From the NCBI RefSeq assembly GCF_001854475.1, contig NZ_MNAN01000031.1:62001-126000 (forward strand): a stretch of 64,000 nt of DNA, read 5' to 3'. Below, in pieces: positions 1 through 8,593 of the stretch. The notes under the pieces were generated by a model, which saw only the letters and a program-made list of their open reading frames with translations, searched no databases and had not been told where the DNA came from. Positions within the stretch are counted from its first letter, which is position 1. The number at the start of each line of letters is the position of its first letter. Position numbers and translations under genes: made by a program. This stretch comes from Pseudoalteromonas byunsanensis (GTDB taxonomy: Bacteria; Pseudomonadota; Gammaproteobacteria; Enterobacterales; Alteromonadaceae).

Positions 1-533
1 CGTCTTTCGGTACTATCGTTTGCAACAGTAGCCAAAACGTCCATATTGAATGCCTTTGCTCGTTTGGCTACTTGCAAACCGATGCGGCCCATGCCGACAA
101 TGCCCAAGGTTTTTTCATTAAGTTCAAAACCAGACAGCTGAGCTTTAGCCCATATACCGTCTTTCAACCAACCAGATGCCTTCGGCACGTGACGAGCTAA
201 CGACAACATCAATGCGAATGTATGCTCAGCCACACTCACCACACTGGCATGCGGAATGTTTAATACCGAAACCCCTTTACTACGAGCAAAGTCCTGATCG
301 ATGTTATCCAACCCATTGCCCGCCCGAACTATCAACTTAAGTTGTTCTGCCGCTGACAACACTGCTTTATTTAACTGAACACCACTTCTCAACACTATGA
401 CATCAGTATCTTTTACTAGCTCTACAAAATGTTCATGCTGAGGGTGCATTTCCACCCGAACATGATAACGTTCAGATAAATATTCGATGGCACTGTCATG
501 TAGGGGATCGACTATCAATATATTTTTTATCAT
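1..533 (-). CDS. D-isomer specific 2-hydroxyacid dehydrogenase, 3' end beyond window
   Basis: About 178 codons are visible; the C-terminal half lies beyond the left edge. The protein begins MIKNILIVDPLHDSAIEYL and shows the SerA/PGDH-type N-terminal substrate domain, including a RAGNGLDNID segment. The Rossmann fold follows with the dinucleotide motif GMGRIG near residue 150. The family reduces 2-oxoacids or oxidises D-2-hydroxyacids with NAD(H). It sits 20 bp after the ArgC-like gene, as the last visible gene of the minus-strand biosynthetic operon. In that context I infer reduction of phosphonopyruvate to phosphonolactate, but a housekeeping-type 3-phosphoglycerate dehydrogenase paralogue cannot be excluded. 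A GTG one codon upstream (536) could also be the start. Confidence 0.85.
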   Translation of the reverse strand, partial: MIKNILIVDPLHDSAIEYLSERYHVRVEMHPQHEHFVELVKDTDVIVLRSGVQLNKAVLSAAEQLKLIVRAGNGLDNIDQDFARSKGVSVLNIPHASVVSVAEHTFALMLSLARHVPKASGWLKDGIWAKAQLSGFELNEKTLGIVGMGRIGLQVAKRAKAFNMDVLATVANDSTER

Positions 534-553
534 CACTACGACTCCATCACAGC

Positions 554-1645
554 TCACAGACCGAACTGAGACAACCCTAGATGTTCTTCAAAGCCAAATG
601 CCAAGTTCATATTCTGAATGGCCGACCCCGCCGCACCTTTAACTAGGTTATCAGTCACTGAAATCACTTTGATAGTGTTACTCTGTGTGTCGAAATCCAC
701 TCCTATATGACAAAAATTTGAGCCGGCAACACGCGCAACACTTGGGTAAATATTGTATTGCTTACTGTTGAGCTTACCCACTCTGGCGTGGTCCAATATT
801 CTGACAAAATAATGCCCCTCAGCACCTTTGCCATAATATTCTACATATTCCTTAAGAAGCTGTTCACGCGTTAAAGTGTTTGCCACATGCTCTGGCACGC
901 TAATACTAGCCTGAATATAAATACCTCTTGGGAAAGCGCCATGAGCAGTACTAAACACCACATTAACGGATTGATCAGCTAGTAGTGATAATTGATGTTC
1001 AAGCTCAGGGGCGTGACGGTGTCCGTCTAGGTTGTAAGGCAAAATATTGTTATTTGCATAGCTGTGCATGACTTCAGGTTTTAGCGATGCCCCAGCACCA
1101 CTGGTACCATTGATAGCACTGATATGGATCGAGCTTTGTGCGTCTACCAGTGCAGAACCCATTAAAGGCGCTAAACCCAGTAATGCGGTGATCACGTAAC
1201 AACCGGGGTTTGCAATAAGCTGAGCCTGACGCAATTTATCTGCGTTAAATTCAGATACACCGTAAACAGCACGACTTAAATTGTCTAAGTCTTCATGCTC
1301 TTGACCATGGGCTTGTTTATATAATTCAGCGTCAGGAAATCTAAAATCAGCACTTAAATCAATTACTTTTATATTCTTGCTTAGAAAGTAAGAAGCACTT
1401 TTCATCGCTTCACCCGTAGGTGTACAGAAAAAGACTACATCAATTTGTGACAAATGCTCTTGCAGTTCTTCTTGCTTATAGAAGCGCAGACCACACCCAA
1501 GTAAATTTGGATGTACTATGTCAAAATCTAGCTCTTTTCTGGCCAGTGGATATATTTTATCTACCTGAGGGTGATTTAATAATAGTCTGCAAAGCTCCCC
1601 ACCGGACAACCCATTCGAACCAACAATTGCGACCTTAATACCCAT
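554..1645 (-). CDS. ArgC-like acyl-phosphate reductase (semialdehyde dehydrogenase family)
   Basis: Family of NAD(P)-dependent reductases that turn an acyl phosphate into an aldehyde. In arginine synthesis the substrate is N-acetylglutamyl phosphate. Visible features are an N-terminal GSNGLSGGE nucleotide loop, a NPGCY segment carrying the catalytic Cys near residue 149, and a HRHAPELE segment typical of ArgC. The open frame extends to 1690, but the ATG at 1645 has AAAGGA upstream at good spacing and begins MGIKVAIVG, so I chose it (363 aa). No argB, argJ or argA homologue lies nearby. The partner is instead a PGK-like kinase, so the substrate is probably not N-acetylglutamyl phosphate. I infer reduction of a phosphonolactoyl phosphate to the aldehyde. 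Confidence 0.85.
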   Translation of the reverse strand: MGIKVAIVGSNGLSGGELCRLLLNHPQVDKIYPLARKELDFDIVHPNLLGCGLRFYKQEELQEHLSQIDVVFFCTPTGEAMKSASYFLSKNIKVIDLSADFRFPDAELYKQAHGQEHEDLDNLSRAVYGVSEFNADKLRQAQLIANPGCYVITALLGLAPLMGSALVDAQSSIHISAINGTSGAGASLKPEVMHSYANNNILPYNLDGHRHAPELEHQLSLLADQSVNVVFSTAHGAFPRGIYIQASISVPEHVANTLTREQLLKEYVEYYGKGAEGHYFVRILDHARVGKLNSKQYNIYPSVARVAGSNFCHIGVDFDTQSNTIKVISVTDNLVKGAAGSAIQNMNLAFGFEEHLGLSQFGL

Positions 1646-1656
1646 ACTTAATTCCT

Positions 1657-2679
1657 TTATATTTCTTCTACTCGTAAAATAATCTTGCATGATGGCTGAG
1701 TGGGATCTGCCATGATCTGCATTGCCTGTCCCGCTTGCTCTAAACTGTATCTATGACTTATCATGGCCTGAGGCTGGATTGACCCTTCATCTAACCAATT
1801 AATCACTGTTTTAAAATCGGCATCTTCTGACAACGCTGACCCCACCACTGATATTTCCCGTTTCACCAACTCATTAATATCGCACGTTAGCTGCTGCGCA
1901 AAATAAGCAATAATGGAGACTTTTCCTCCTGCTTTTACCGCTTTTACCGCATCGTTAAACGCTTCAGAGTAAGATGCCGCTATCATGCAAATATCGAACT
2001 TTGTCGTTAATAAAGCCGTCTCTGTTGTAAACTGTTCAGCTCCGCAGATGAGAGCAGCATCTTCTTTACTTGCATCAATATCTACTGCGGTAATATGCTT
2101 AGCACCCATGCGCTTGGCACTAATAATGGTAGATAGCCCTATGCATCCAGAGCCAAGTACCAATACTCGCTTCCCTTCTACAGCAGCAAGTTTTACGGCG
2201 TGGCAGGCTATCGACAACGGCTCGACCAAAGCGCCGATTTCTGCTTCCAGATGTTCGGGTAAGTGATAAAGTTTGTTGGGTTTCGCTATCAGATACTGCG
2301 CAAAAGAGCCACTCCATCCTTGAAAGCTAAAAGCAGCCTTTGCGGTGCACAAATGATGTTTCTGTGCATCACAAAATTCACATGTACCACAATTGGCATA
2401 GGCTGCTGCACAAACTTTATCACCAACTTTAAAGCTGCTGACTTTTGTACCCATTTGTACAATCACCCCGCTAAATTCATGTCCTAACACCGCAGGTGCT
2501 GTTTTGTAGGGGTGTTCTCCACAATAGGTTGATAAATCAGACCCACATATACCGCTTGCGAGTACTTTAACTAGCACTTCATCCGCCTCTGGTGTGGGAA
2601 TGGGTTGTTCCATCAATTGAATTTGCTGATTAGTGACCAACACCGCTGATTTCATAAGAGAATTATTACTACAATGCAT
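1657..2679 (-). CDS. Zinc-dependent medium-chain alcohol dehydrogenase (sorbitol/threonine dehydrogenase type)
   Basis: MDR superfamily. The catalytic zinc motif GICGSD and GHEF are present, as is the structural zinc lobe CGTCEFCDAQKHHLC with four cysteines. A Rossmann motif GSGCIG precedes the acidic residue VDID, which suggests NAD preference. The frame opens at 2697, but ATG 2679 has AAAGGA nine bases upstream and is the preferred start (340 aa). ATG 2655 aligns better with the family but lacks a Shine-Dalgarno. It overlaps the end of the iron alcohol dehydrogenase gene, so the two are likely translationally coupled. It probably oxidises or reduces a secondary alcohol of the pathway product; the substrate is unknown. 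Confidence 0.85.
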   Translation of the reverse strand: MHCSNNSLMKSAVLVTNQQIQLMEQPIPTPEADEVLVKVLASGICGSDLSTYCGEHPYKTAPAVLGHEFSGVIVQMGTKVSSFKVGDKVCAAAYANCGTCEFCDAQKHHLCTAKAAFSFQGWSGSFAQYLIAKPNKLYHLPEHLEAEIGALVEPLSIACHAVKLAAVEGKRVLVLGSGCIGLSTIISAKRMGAKHITAVDIDASKEDAALICGAEQFTTETALLTTKFDICMIAASYSEAFNDAVKAVKAGGKVSIIAYFAQQLTCDINELVKREISVVGSALSEDADFKTVINWLDEGSIQPQAMISHRYSLEQAGQAMQIMADPTQPSCKIILRVEEI

Positions 2680-3784
2680 TGTTATAAATCCTTTCAATTA
2701 AAGGCTCAGTAACCGATTCAATGGGATCATTGCTTAAGTCGCCGCTAATCGCCCGACACATTTGCGCGATGTGCTGTTCACTATAACCGACCGCGCTTAG
2801 GCTGGTTGGCATATCTAATTTCGCTTGTACGAAAGCGATTATGTCAGCCAAACTATTACGTTCGAATAGCTTTAAAATTGGCGTCTTAAGCTCACCGACA
2901 TAGGGGGTTACTTCCTCTATCCATGCGCGATAAACGCTTGACAGACCGCAACCATGAGACACCTTATGACTACTAATTGGCGGCATCGCCTGCTGCAACC
3001 GGTGTGGTAAACAAGACCCAACTGCTCCTATATTAATACCGCCAAATAATGCTATTTGCATGACCGCGTCTCTATGAGCGGGATTAGACAGCGACAGCTC
3101 AGGTTGCTTCAATAAGTCTGCCAATAGCGTCAAACCAGACAGAGACAAGCTTTTAGCTAGTGGTGTAGAGCGCCTAGTCATGTAGGTTTCAAACAAATGC
3201 GTAAATGCATCAAACAACGTTTCTTGCATTACCCTCTGTGGCATCGTAATAATGAGATCTGGGTCTATCAACGCAGCTTTTGGGTACAGCTGCTCCCCTC
3301 TAATTCCAGATTTAAAATGCCTTACTTCATCATAAATAATGGCACCCTTAGTCACCTCTGAGCCGGTGCCAGCAGTAGTTGGGATCGCTATCAGTGGTAT
3401 ACTGCGCATTGATTCAAGTAAGGTTTTACCAACCCAATCATTCACACTAGGCTGCTGATGTAACGCCGCAGCCGCTTTAGCTGCGTCTATTACACTACCG
3501 CCACCTAAAGCAATGATGACATCTGGTTTAGCTGATTTTATGGCAGCAACAATATTTGCAACCTGCGTACAATCAGGATCAGCGGACACTAATATATGCC
3601 CTTCCAGTCTCCCAGATTCCAACTCCAATAACTGTTGCACTAACTCAACATGGCCGTTACTCAATGCAGACTGGCCAGTTACCAATACTGCCGAGTGACC
3701 ATACTCTAAGACATGCTTACCCAGTTTTTTGATGCTACCGCTACCAAATTCTATTTTTGTAGGTAAGTGAAACGCGTAATTCAC
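2669..3784 (-). CDS. Iron-containing alcohol dehydrogenase (group III)
   Basis: 371 aa. The N-terminal NAD-binding half carries GGGSVIDAAKA (about residues 94-104). The C-terminal helical half carries the metal-binding segments FDAFTHLFE and SHKVSHGCG. Members reduce small aldehydes or oxidise small alcohols. In known phosphonate clusters a relative (PhpC type) reduces phosphonoacetaldehyde to hydroxyethylphosphonate. Here the neighbouring kinase/reductase pair would produce a C3 phosphonate aldehyde, which is a reasonable substrate by inference. Spacing to the PGK-like gene is 11 bp, so it belongs to the same operon. Confidence 0.87.
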   Translation of the reverse strand: MNYAFHLPTKIEFGSGSIKKLGKHVLEYGHSAVLVTGQSALSNGHVELVQQLLELESGRLEGHILVSADPDCTQVANIVAAIKSAKPDVIIALGGGSVIDAAKAAAALHQQPSVNDWVGKTLLESMRSIPLIAIPTTAGTGSEVTKGAIIYDEVRHFKSGIRGEQLYPKAALIDPDLIITMPQRVMQETLFDAFTHLFETYMTRRSTPLAKSLSLSGLTLLADLLKQPELSLSNPAHRDAVMQIALFGGINIGAVGSCLPHRLQQAMPPISSHKVSHGCGLSSVYRAWIEEVTPYVGELKTPILKLFERNSLADIIAFVQAKLDMPTSLSAVGYSEQHIAQMCRAISGDLSNDPIESVTEPLIERIYNNAL

Positions 3785-3795
3785 GATGAGTACCT

Positions 3796-4956
3796 CTAAA
3801 AAGACTTGTTATGATGCTCTAATATTGGCAGCGTACCGTCACATAAATAGACAAGCGCGGCACCGCCACCAGATGATTTAGCTCCGTCAAAGGATATATC
3901 CGCACAGCTGTCGCCACCCAATAAAATGCTGTATGGGCGCGCGAATGTAAGTTGCTGTTCAAAGAATTCAATCGCTTCGGAATGAGCTAACGTTGCATCT
4001 GCTGGTGTACCAGCAAGTAATATTCTGCCTTGCTGCGAGACAACATCACTGATCACATTGCGCATTTCATCAGTCGGTACAAAGTCAACAATTCGCTCTT
4101 GAGCTGTCAAATTTAATTGAGTAATAGACACTTTTTTGTAACTTACACCATCAGTCACTATTAATTGCTCAGGCATGATTAGTTTCGACGCGAATTGCGT
4201 TACAGTCTGGGCAATTGCTGAGCGGTCGAATTGACCAAATTCAGGCAATACTGAGCCCCCGATATTAATATTTTGGTAAGCTAATATGGCGTTAAGCACC
4301 GCACCAGTAGGAATGATAAAGTCATAGAATCGTGCTAATCCCACAAGACCCGGATCCACCTTTTCTTTTTTAATTCCCCCTACAACTGCAAGAGATAAAG
4401 CAGATGGCATATTTTTAGACCAGGGTTTAAGTAAGGCGATTTGATTTGCAATTCCAGTGGCAAGAAACGAGGGCCGATATCGACTCACGCCAACATTGGA
4501 GGCGTGTGAACGATGCGCTTTGCTAAATCCACCAATTACAATACGCTGTCCTAAACCGGCAAATTGTTCAGCTAATTCCGCTTTGTTCTCTAACTCACCC
4601 TCGAACAAACGGCTGTTCGTCAGCAACAACAGTTCGCCATCACGTAACAAATCCACCTGACGGTAGATTTCAGACCAGCATAATGAGTCACAATATTTAA
4701 CTGTACAAGCAAGCTTGCTTTGCAAATAGGGCACGATGTAATCAAGCTGTTGATAGTTGCCATGACTCCCCTGATGCGACAACACAGTCACCCGGCAGCC
4801 ATGTGATACTAGCCGAGCTAGGTCTGGCACCTCTTCATCAATTCGACTAGTGTCAGCTAAATCTTGCTTGACGTTAAATCCTGCGCAATAGAGCCAGTGT
4901 TGACCTGCATGCAGTGGTTGTTCAGCAAAACAGGTCGGCATGTCAGCAGCTATCAT
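3796..4956 (-). CDS. Phosphoglycerate-kinase-like protein with altered substrate site
   Basis: 386 aa, the normal PGK length. PGK landmarks in order are GFNV (26-29), SRID (37-40), SHQGSH (60-65), TNSRLFEGE (113-121), FSKAHRSHAS (144-153), GGIKKEKVD (193-201) and a C-terminal LLGGDS plus SSGGGAALVYL. By eye, two residues that contact 3-phosphoglycerate in true PGK are changed: the Asp of DFNV is Gly26 and the Arg of SHLGRP is Ser64. Asn28, Arg38, His61, Arg116 and Arg149 remain. It is therefore probably an acid kinase for a 3-phosphoglycerate-like substrate. Phosphonolactate, which is 3-phosphoglycerate lacking the ester oxygen, would fit. It overlaps the aminotransferase gene by 4 bp. It is unlikely to be the glycolytic enzyme, given divergence and context. 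Confidence 0.82.
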   Translation of the reverse strand: MIAADMPTCFAEQPLHAGQHWLYCAGFNVKQDLADTSRIDEEVPDLARLVSHGCRVTVLSHQGSHGNYQQLDYIVPYLQSKLACTVKYCDSLCWSEIYRQVDLLRDGELLLLTNSRLFEGELENKAELAEQFAGLGQRIVIGGFSKAHRSHASNVGVSRYRPSFLATGIANQIALLKPWSKNMPSALSLAVVGGIKKEKVDPGLVGLARFYDFIIPTGAVLNAILAYQNINIGGSVLPEFGQFDRSAIAQTVTQFASKLIMPEQLIVTDGVSYKKVSITQLNLTAQERIVDFVPTDEMRNVISDVVSQQGRILLAGTPADATLAHSEAIEFFEQQLTFARPYSILLGGDSCADISFDGAKSSGGGAALVYLCDGTLPILEHHNKSF

Positions 4957-6293
4957 AACCGCAAGCCTAGTTCGCTAAATACCTCTTGCAACGCTAAATC
5001 AAGACGTTGAAACAAGGCTTCAAGCTCTTCATAGGTTGAGTTTAGAGGTGGTGCGATTAACATTGCATCACCCCGTTCACCAGGCTGTAAGCCTCGACAA
5101 GGATATAACACTAAACCATGCTTAAGGGCCGCAGCGCTAATACGCTTAGATAACTGAACGTGTGAAGGAAACATTTCTCGAGTTTGTTTGTCTTGTACAA
5201 ACTCAATAGCACTGAGTAAACCGATTGCCCGAACGTCTCCTACATAGGGATACTTAGCTGCAATGGTGTCTAACTTATCTCTAAGATACACACCTTTTTC
5301 TTTGACAACTTGGGGCATATTGCTATCAACAAGATAGTCAACAACGCCACTGGCGATTGCCGTGGACAGGGGATTGCCGCTGTGAGTATGGCCAATTGAC
5401 AAATTATGACTGCCAGCAGCTATCACATCATAAATCCGCTGGTTTATCATAACAGCTGACAAAGGCGTATACCCCGCATTAAGCCCTTTACCCAACACGC
5501 TAATATCTGAGGACACGTTAAAATGGTGCATACCAAACCAAGTGCCTGTTCGGCCTAAACCTGTGACCACTTCGTCAACGATTAACAATATATTGTGCTC
5601 ATCGCATATGCGACGTATCTGAGCAAAGTAACCATCATGAGGGATCAGTACACCACCAGCAGCTGCGGTAATAGGTTCTGCCACAAATGCCGCAACATTC
5701 TCAGCTCCTAGCTCCAGAATTTGCTTTTCCAATGCCTGCGCACACTCAAGCTGACATGAGTCTGGCGACTTACCTAGAGGACAACGGTAGCAATAACATG
5801 CCGGTAACTTGTGCTCTGTTACTGACAACCACAAAGGTTCTATCTCTTCGCGTCGTTTATTTTGAGCTACAGACAAGGTGGCTATGGTATTACCGTGGTT
5901 ACTGACATTTCGGCCAAGGACAAACTTTTTGTTTTCATATCCCAGCTCTTGCCAATACTGAATAGCAACACGCACTGCAGCGTCATTTGCCTCCGAACCA
6001 CTATTTAAGAAAAATACATGAGATTTATCCTGAGATAACTCAACCAATTTACTCGCTAAATCCTCAGCATGTCTGTTTCTAAAGTGTGAACGATAAGCAA
6101 ACGCCACTTTTTTGATTTGCTCACTGGCAATTTGCGCAATGTCCTCATTACCGTGACCGATATTCGAGATCATCACCCCTGATGAACCATCAATATAACT
6201 TTTACCTTGTTCATCATATAACCATGCTCCATCGCCCGAACTGATGTAAGGCGCGTCGGAAGTTAAAGAGGGATACAATAGAGGCGAACTCAT
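4953..6293 (-). CDS. Class III PLP-dependent aminotransferase
   Basis: 446 aa. PLP-site signatures are GSEAN with a downstream NHGNT, the aspartate in IVDEVVTGLGRTG that contacts the pyridine nitrogen, and the Schiff-base lysine in VLGKGLNAGY. A four-cysteine insertion (CYCYRCPLG ... CQLEC) is visible, a hallmark of one branch of the family. Class III enzymes usually act on terminal amines or aldehydes and not on 2-oxoacids, which suits amination of a phosphonate aldehyde. It overlaps its neighbours on both sides by 4 bp, so coupling is strong. The product could be an amino-hydroxypropylphosphonate (inference). Confidence 0.9.
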   Translation of the reverse strand: MSSPLLYPSLTSDAPYISSGDGAWLYDEQGKSYIDGSSGVMISNIGHGNEDIAQIASEQIKKVAFAYRSHFRNRHAEDLASKLVELSQDKSHVFFLNSGSEANDAAVRVAIQYWQELGYENKKFVLGRNVSNHGNTIATLSVAQNKRREEIEPLWLSVTEHKLPACYCYRCPLGKSPDSCQLECAQALEKQILELGAENVAAFVAEPITAAAGGVLIPHDGYFAQIRRICDEHNILLIVDEVVTGLGRTGTWFGMHHFNVSSDISVLGKGLNAGYTPLSAVMINQRIYDVIAAGSHNLSIGHTHSGNPLSTAIASGVVDYLVDSNMPQVVKEKGVYLRDKLDTIAAKYPYVGDVRAIGLLSAIEFVQDKQTREMFPSHVQLSKRISAAALKHGLVLYPCRGLQPGERGDAMLIAPPLNSTYEELEALFQRLDLALQEVFSELGLRL

Positions 6294-8569
6294 GATACAA
6301 CCTCATGCTGTAACTCTTCTTGCGGCTGTGTTGAGCCTGTGCCAATTTGTGACAACAATTCTTCACTCCATTCGATGATGTCACTTAACACATGGTGGTT
6401 CTGACAAGGACGAGCTGCCCCAACTTGGAAGAACATAACTCCTTCACTCACAGGCCCCAAAAAGGTGAGAGCCCTGTTTATCTGTCCTTGTGTATCTATC
6501 GGGTGGAAGTCGCCACTTAACTTGATCCCACCAGGGTAATATACCCCCTCCTCATGTGATGGATATTCCCAAGCTTCAATAACGCCATTTTGATACAAAT
6601 TAGAGTACAAAGCGGTGCGGTCCAAACGGACATCTAAGTCGTGTAACCGAGCATCGATCAATGAGTCCACTTTAATTTGATTACCACCACAGCCATTCAA
6701 CAATAGCTTCGTGTCGCTGTTTGATGGTTCAATTTTTGGTGCAGGGCCTAATGACACATCCAAAATACCTGCCCGTACCAAAGCGGTCATTTTTTCCATG
6801 ACTTCAATACATGTACCATTGGCCAACCTATTGTGGTAGCGCATATATTGTTTAACGAACACTTCATGAGAGCTGGCAGTAAAACCGCCAAAATCAGCAG
6901 CATATGCAAAAAGCTGACGTAAATCGCGCCAAACACCATCACAGGCGGCTTTGCTAGGATTACACAAATTACCCTGCTCTGCCTGAAGGTGATCATATTC
7001 CATGAATGCCAACAAGGCCTTGGTATAGCTTTGTCCATCACAATATTGCTCAGGTTTTATCGGCGAAATGAGTGAGCTCCAACTAAAGCGATGTACTTTG
7101 GGTGCTAATTCATGCCCAAATGGCGATGTGGAATGCTCAAACCAGGCCAAAATATCTCTGCGATCATCATTGTCCAATACCGAAGAAATGCGTTCAATCT
7201 GCGCAAAGCCAAAAATAAACTGCAAATAATGTGTGAGAACTTCTTTGCAAAATGGTGTTGCAAACTGAGACTCTATTTGCGCAAGCGGAGTCCCCTGTAT
7301 AAATTGATTAATCACATCAAACACAAGGTCTACTGACTGGTTTAATTGCTCAACAAAATAATCAATACCAGCGGACATATCTTGATGTGCGTCCATTGCA
7401 GTTGTCATAAACTTTTGCACCGCAGGAGTGAGTAACTCTGTCAATTGGACTGCATAGTTTTCACCAAACATAACCTTGTAGTACAACAGTGCCATTTCTA
7501 AATAAACAATTGGAAATAAATGCTTTTCAAAATCAATTTGGACAATCTCTTGACCATCTTCCCCGACCGTTCTTATCCCTAAATGTTCGCGTAACTGATC
7601 AATCGTCGCTTCGGTAAAAAAGACGCCTCTATGCTCGAATTTTTCCAAATCTTCTTCTTTAGCATTAAAGGGTCGGGCGCCCGTGAACAGACCACTTTGA
7701 CTAAAGCCAACGATCTTAGCTGGTTCCTCACCACTGGCTTGATACGAATAGCTTCGACCATTTGCATCGAGTTTAAACTCCCCTCCTCGACCTTCTGTCA
7801 AATATAAGATCACATCGATCGCTGTAAGCCCAAGTCCCACACAGCCAACCACATGTTCTTTACTCGTAAACTGTGCAAGTACATTACTTTCCAAAGGATA
7901 AGCAAATGGAACATAAGGAAAGCCACTTTGATTCGCAAAGTTTTGCACCAACTCTACATGTGAGCCTTCTCGTGGGCGGTTCACCGAGTGCCCCGTTACG
8001 AATAAAATATGATCAGCTGTTATCGGCCCATGCTCTGCGTCGGCCAGAGCCACTTTGTAGCGTTCCTGTTCTGGTTTTACATCTACCACTTCACTGTTAT
8101 ATAAGTGCACTGATACGTTGGGAATTGTCTCTAGTATGTCTTGATATCTGGCGAACATTTCCACTAATGCCACACCATGCAAATATCGTCTAGGCCAATC
8201 TTCAGGTTGTAAATCAAAACGCTTGTCCTGCGTTTTTATAAATTTATCTCGACACCATTCATAAAACGTTGGGCGTTGTGACTTAGGTAAAAGATGTTTA
8301 GCTTCCACATTGGTTTCATCACAGGCAAAAGCGATTTGGCCTACTATTCGGTTAAGCATACTACTTGGTGGCTGAGTCGGGCTATGTACCCAGCCTGCGC
8401 CAAAATGACCGCTTTTCTCAACAACATGAATATGCACAGGCTGGTTAGGCGGAACGGCTGTTAATTCAGCAGCCAATCGTTCCATAGCATATGTACTATT
8501 AGGTCCAGCACCTACTATCACTAATGAAAACCCAACTTTATGTTTTTTATGATTATTATTTGTAGCCAT
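6290..8569 (-). CDS. Large FAD/NAD(P)-binding oxidoreductase (PF13454-like)
   Basis: 759 aa. The N-terminus has an FAD Rossmann motif GAGPNSTYAMERL and then FGAGWVHSPTQP, which match the FAD-NAD(P)-binding family. A second nucleotide site GLGLTAID lies near residue 245. This domain occurs in uncharacterised proteins and resembles flavin monooxygenases of the N-hydroxylase type. The protein is longer than I expect for the family, and the C-terminal 350 residues show no motif I recognise. It overlaps the aminotransferase gene by 4 bp, so it is probably part of the same pathway. N- or C-oxidation of the product is a guess. Confidence 0.75.
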   Translation of the reverse strand: MATNNNHKKHKVGFSLVIVGAGPNSTYAMERLAAELTAVPPNQPVHIHVVEKSGHFGAGWVHSPTQPPSSMLNRIVGQIAFACDETNVEAKHLLPKSQRPTFYEWCRDKFIKTQDKRFDLQPEDWPRRYLHGVALVEMFARYQDILETIPNVSVHLYNSEVVDVKPEQERYKVALADAEHGPITADHILFVTGHSVNRPREGSHVELVQNFANQSGFPYVPFAYPLESNVLAQFTSKEHVVGCVGLGLTAIDVILYLTEGRGGEFKLDANGRSYSYQASGEEPAKIVGFSQSGLFTGARPFNAKEEDLEKFEHRGVFFTEATIDQLREHLGIRTVGEDGQEIVQIDFEKHLFPIVYLEMALLYYKVMFGENYAVQLTELLTPAVQKFMTTAMDAHQDMSAGIDYFVEQLNQSVDLVFDVINQFIQGTPLAQIESQFATPFCKEVLTHYLQFIFGFAQIERISSVLDNDDRRDILAWFEHSTSPFGHELAPKVHRFSWSSLISPIKPEQYCDGQSYTKALLAFMEYDHLQAEQGNLCNPSKAACDGVWRDLRQLFAYAADFGGFTASSHEVFVKQYMRYHNRLANGTCIEVMEKMTALVRAGILDVSLGPAPKIEPSNSDTKLLLNGCGGNQIKVDSLIDARLHDLDVRLDRTALYSNLYQNGVIEAWEYPSHEEGVYYPGGIKLSGDFHPIDTQGQINRALTFLGPVSEGVMFFQVGAARPCQNHHVLSDIIEWSEELLSQIGTGSTQPQEELQHEVVS

Positions 8570-8593
8570 CTTTTACTTTTCCTTAATAGTCCA

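Noticed and set aside
554..6293. Arginine or lysine biosynthesis operon, because of ArgC-like and ArgD-like proteins
   Set aside because: No ArgB/LysZ kinase, ArgJ, or LysW-type carrier is present. The kinase is PGK-like, and the operon also carries a peptide gene, diiron oxidase and exporter next to a PEP mutase.
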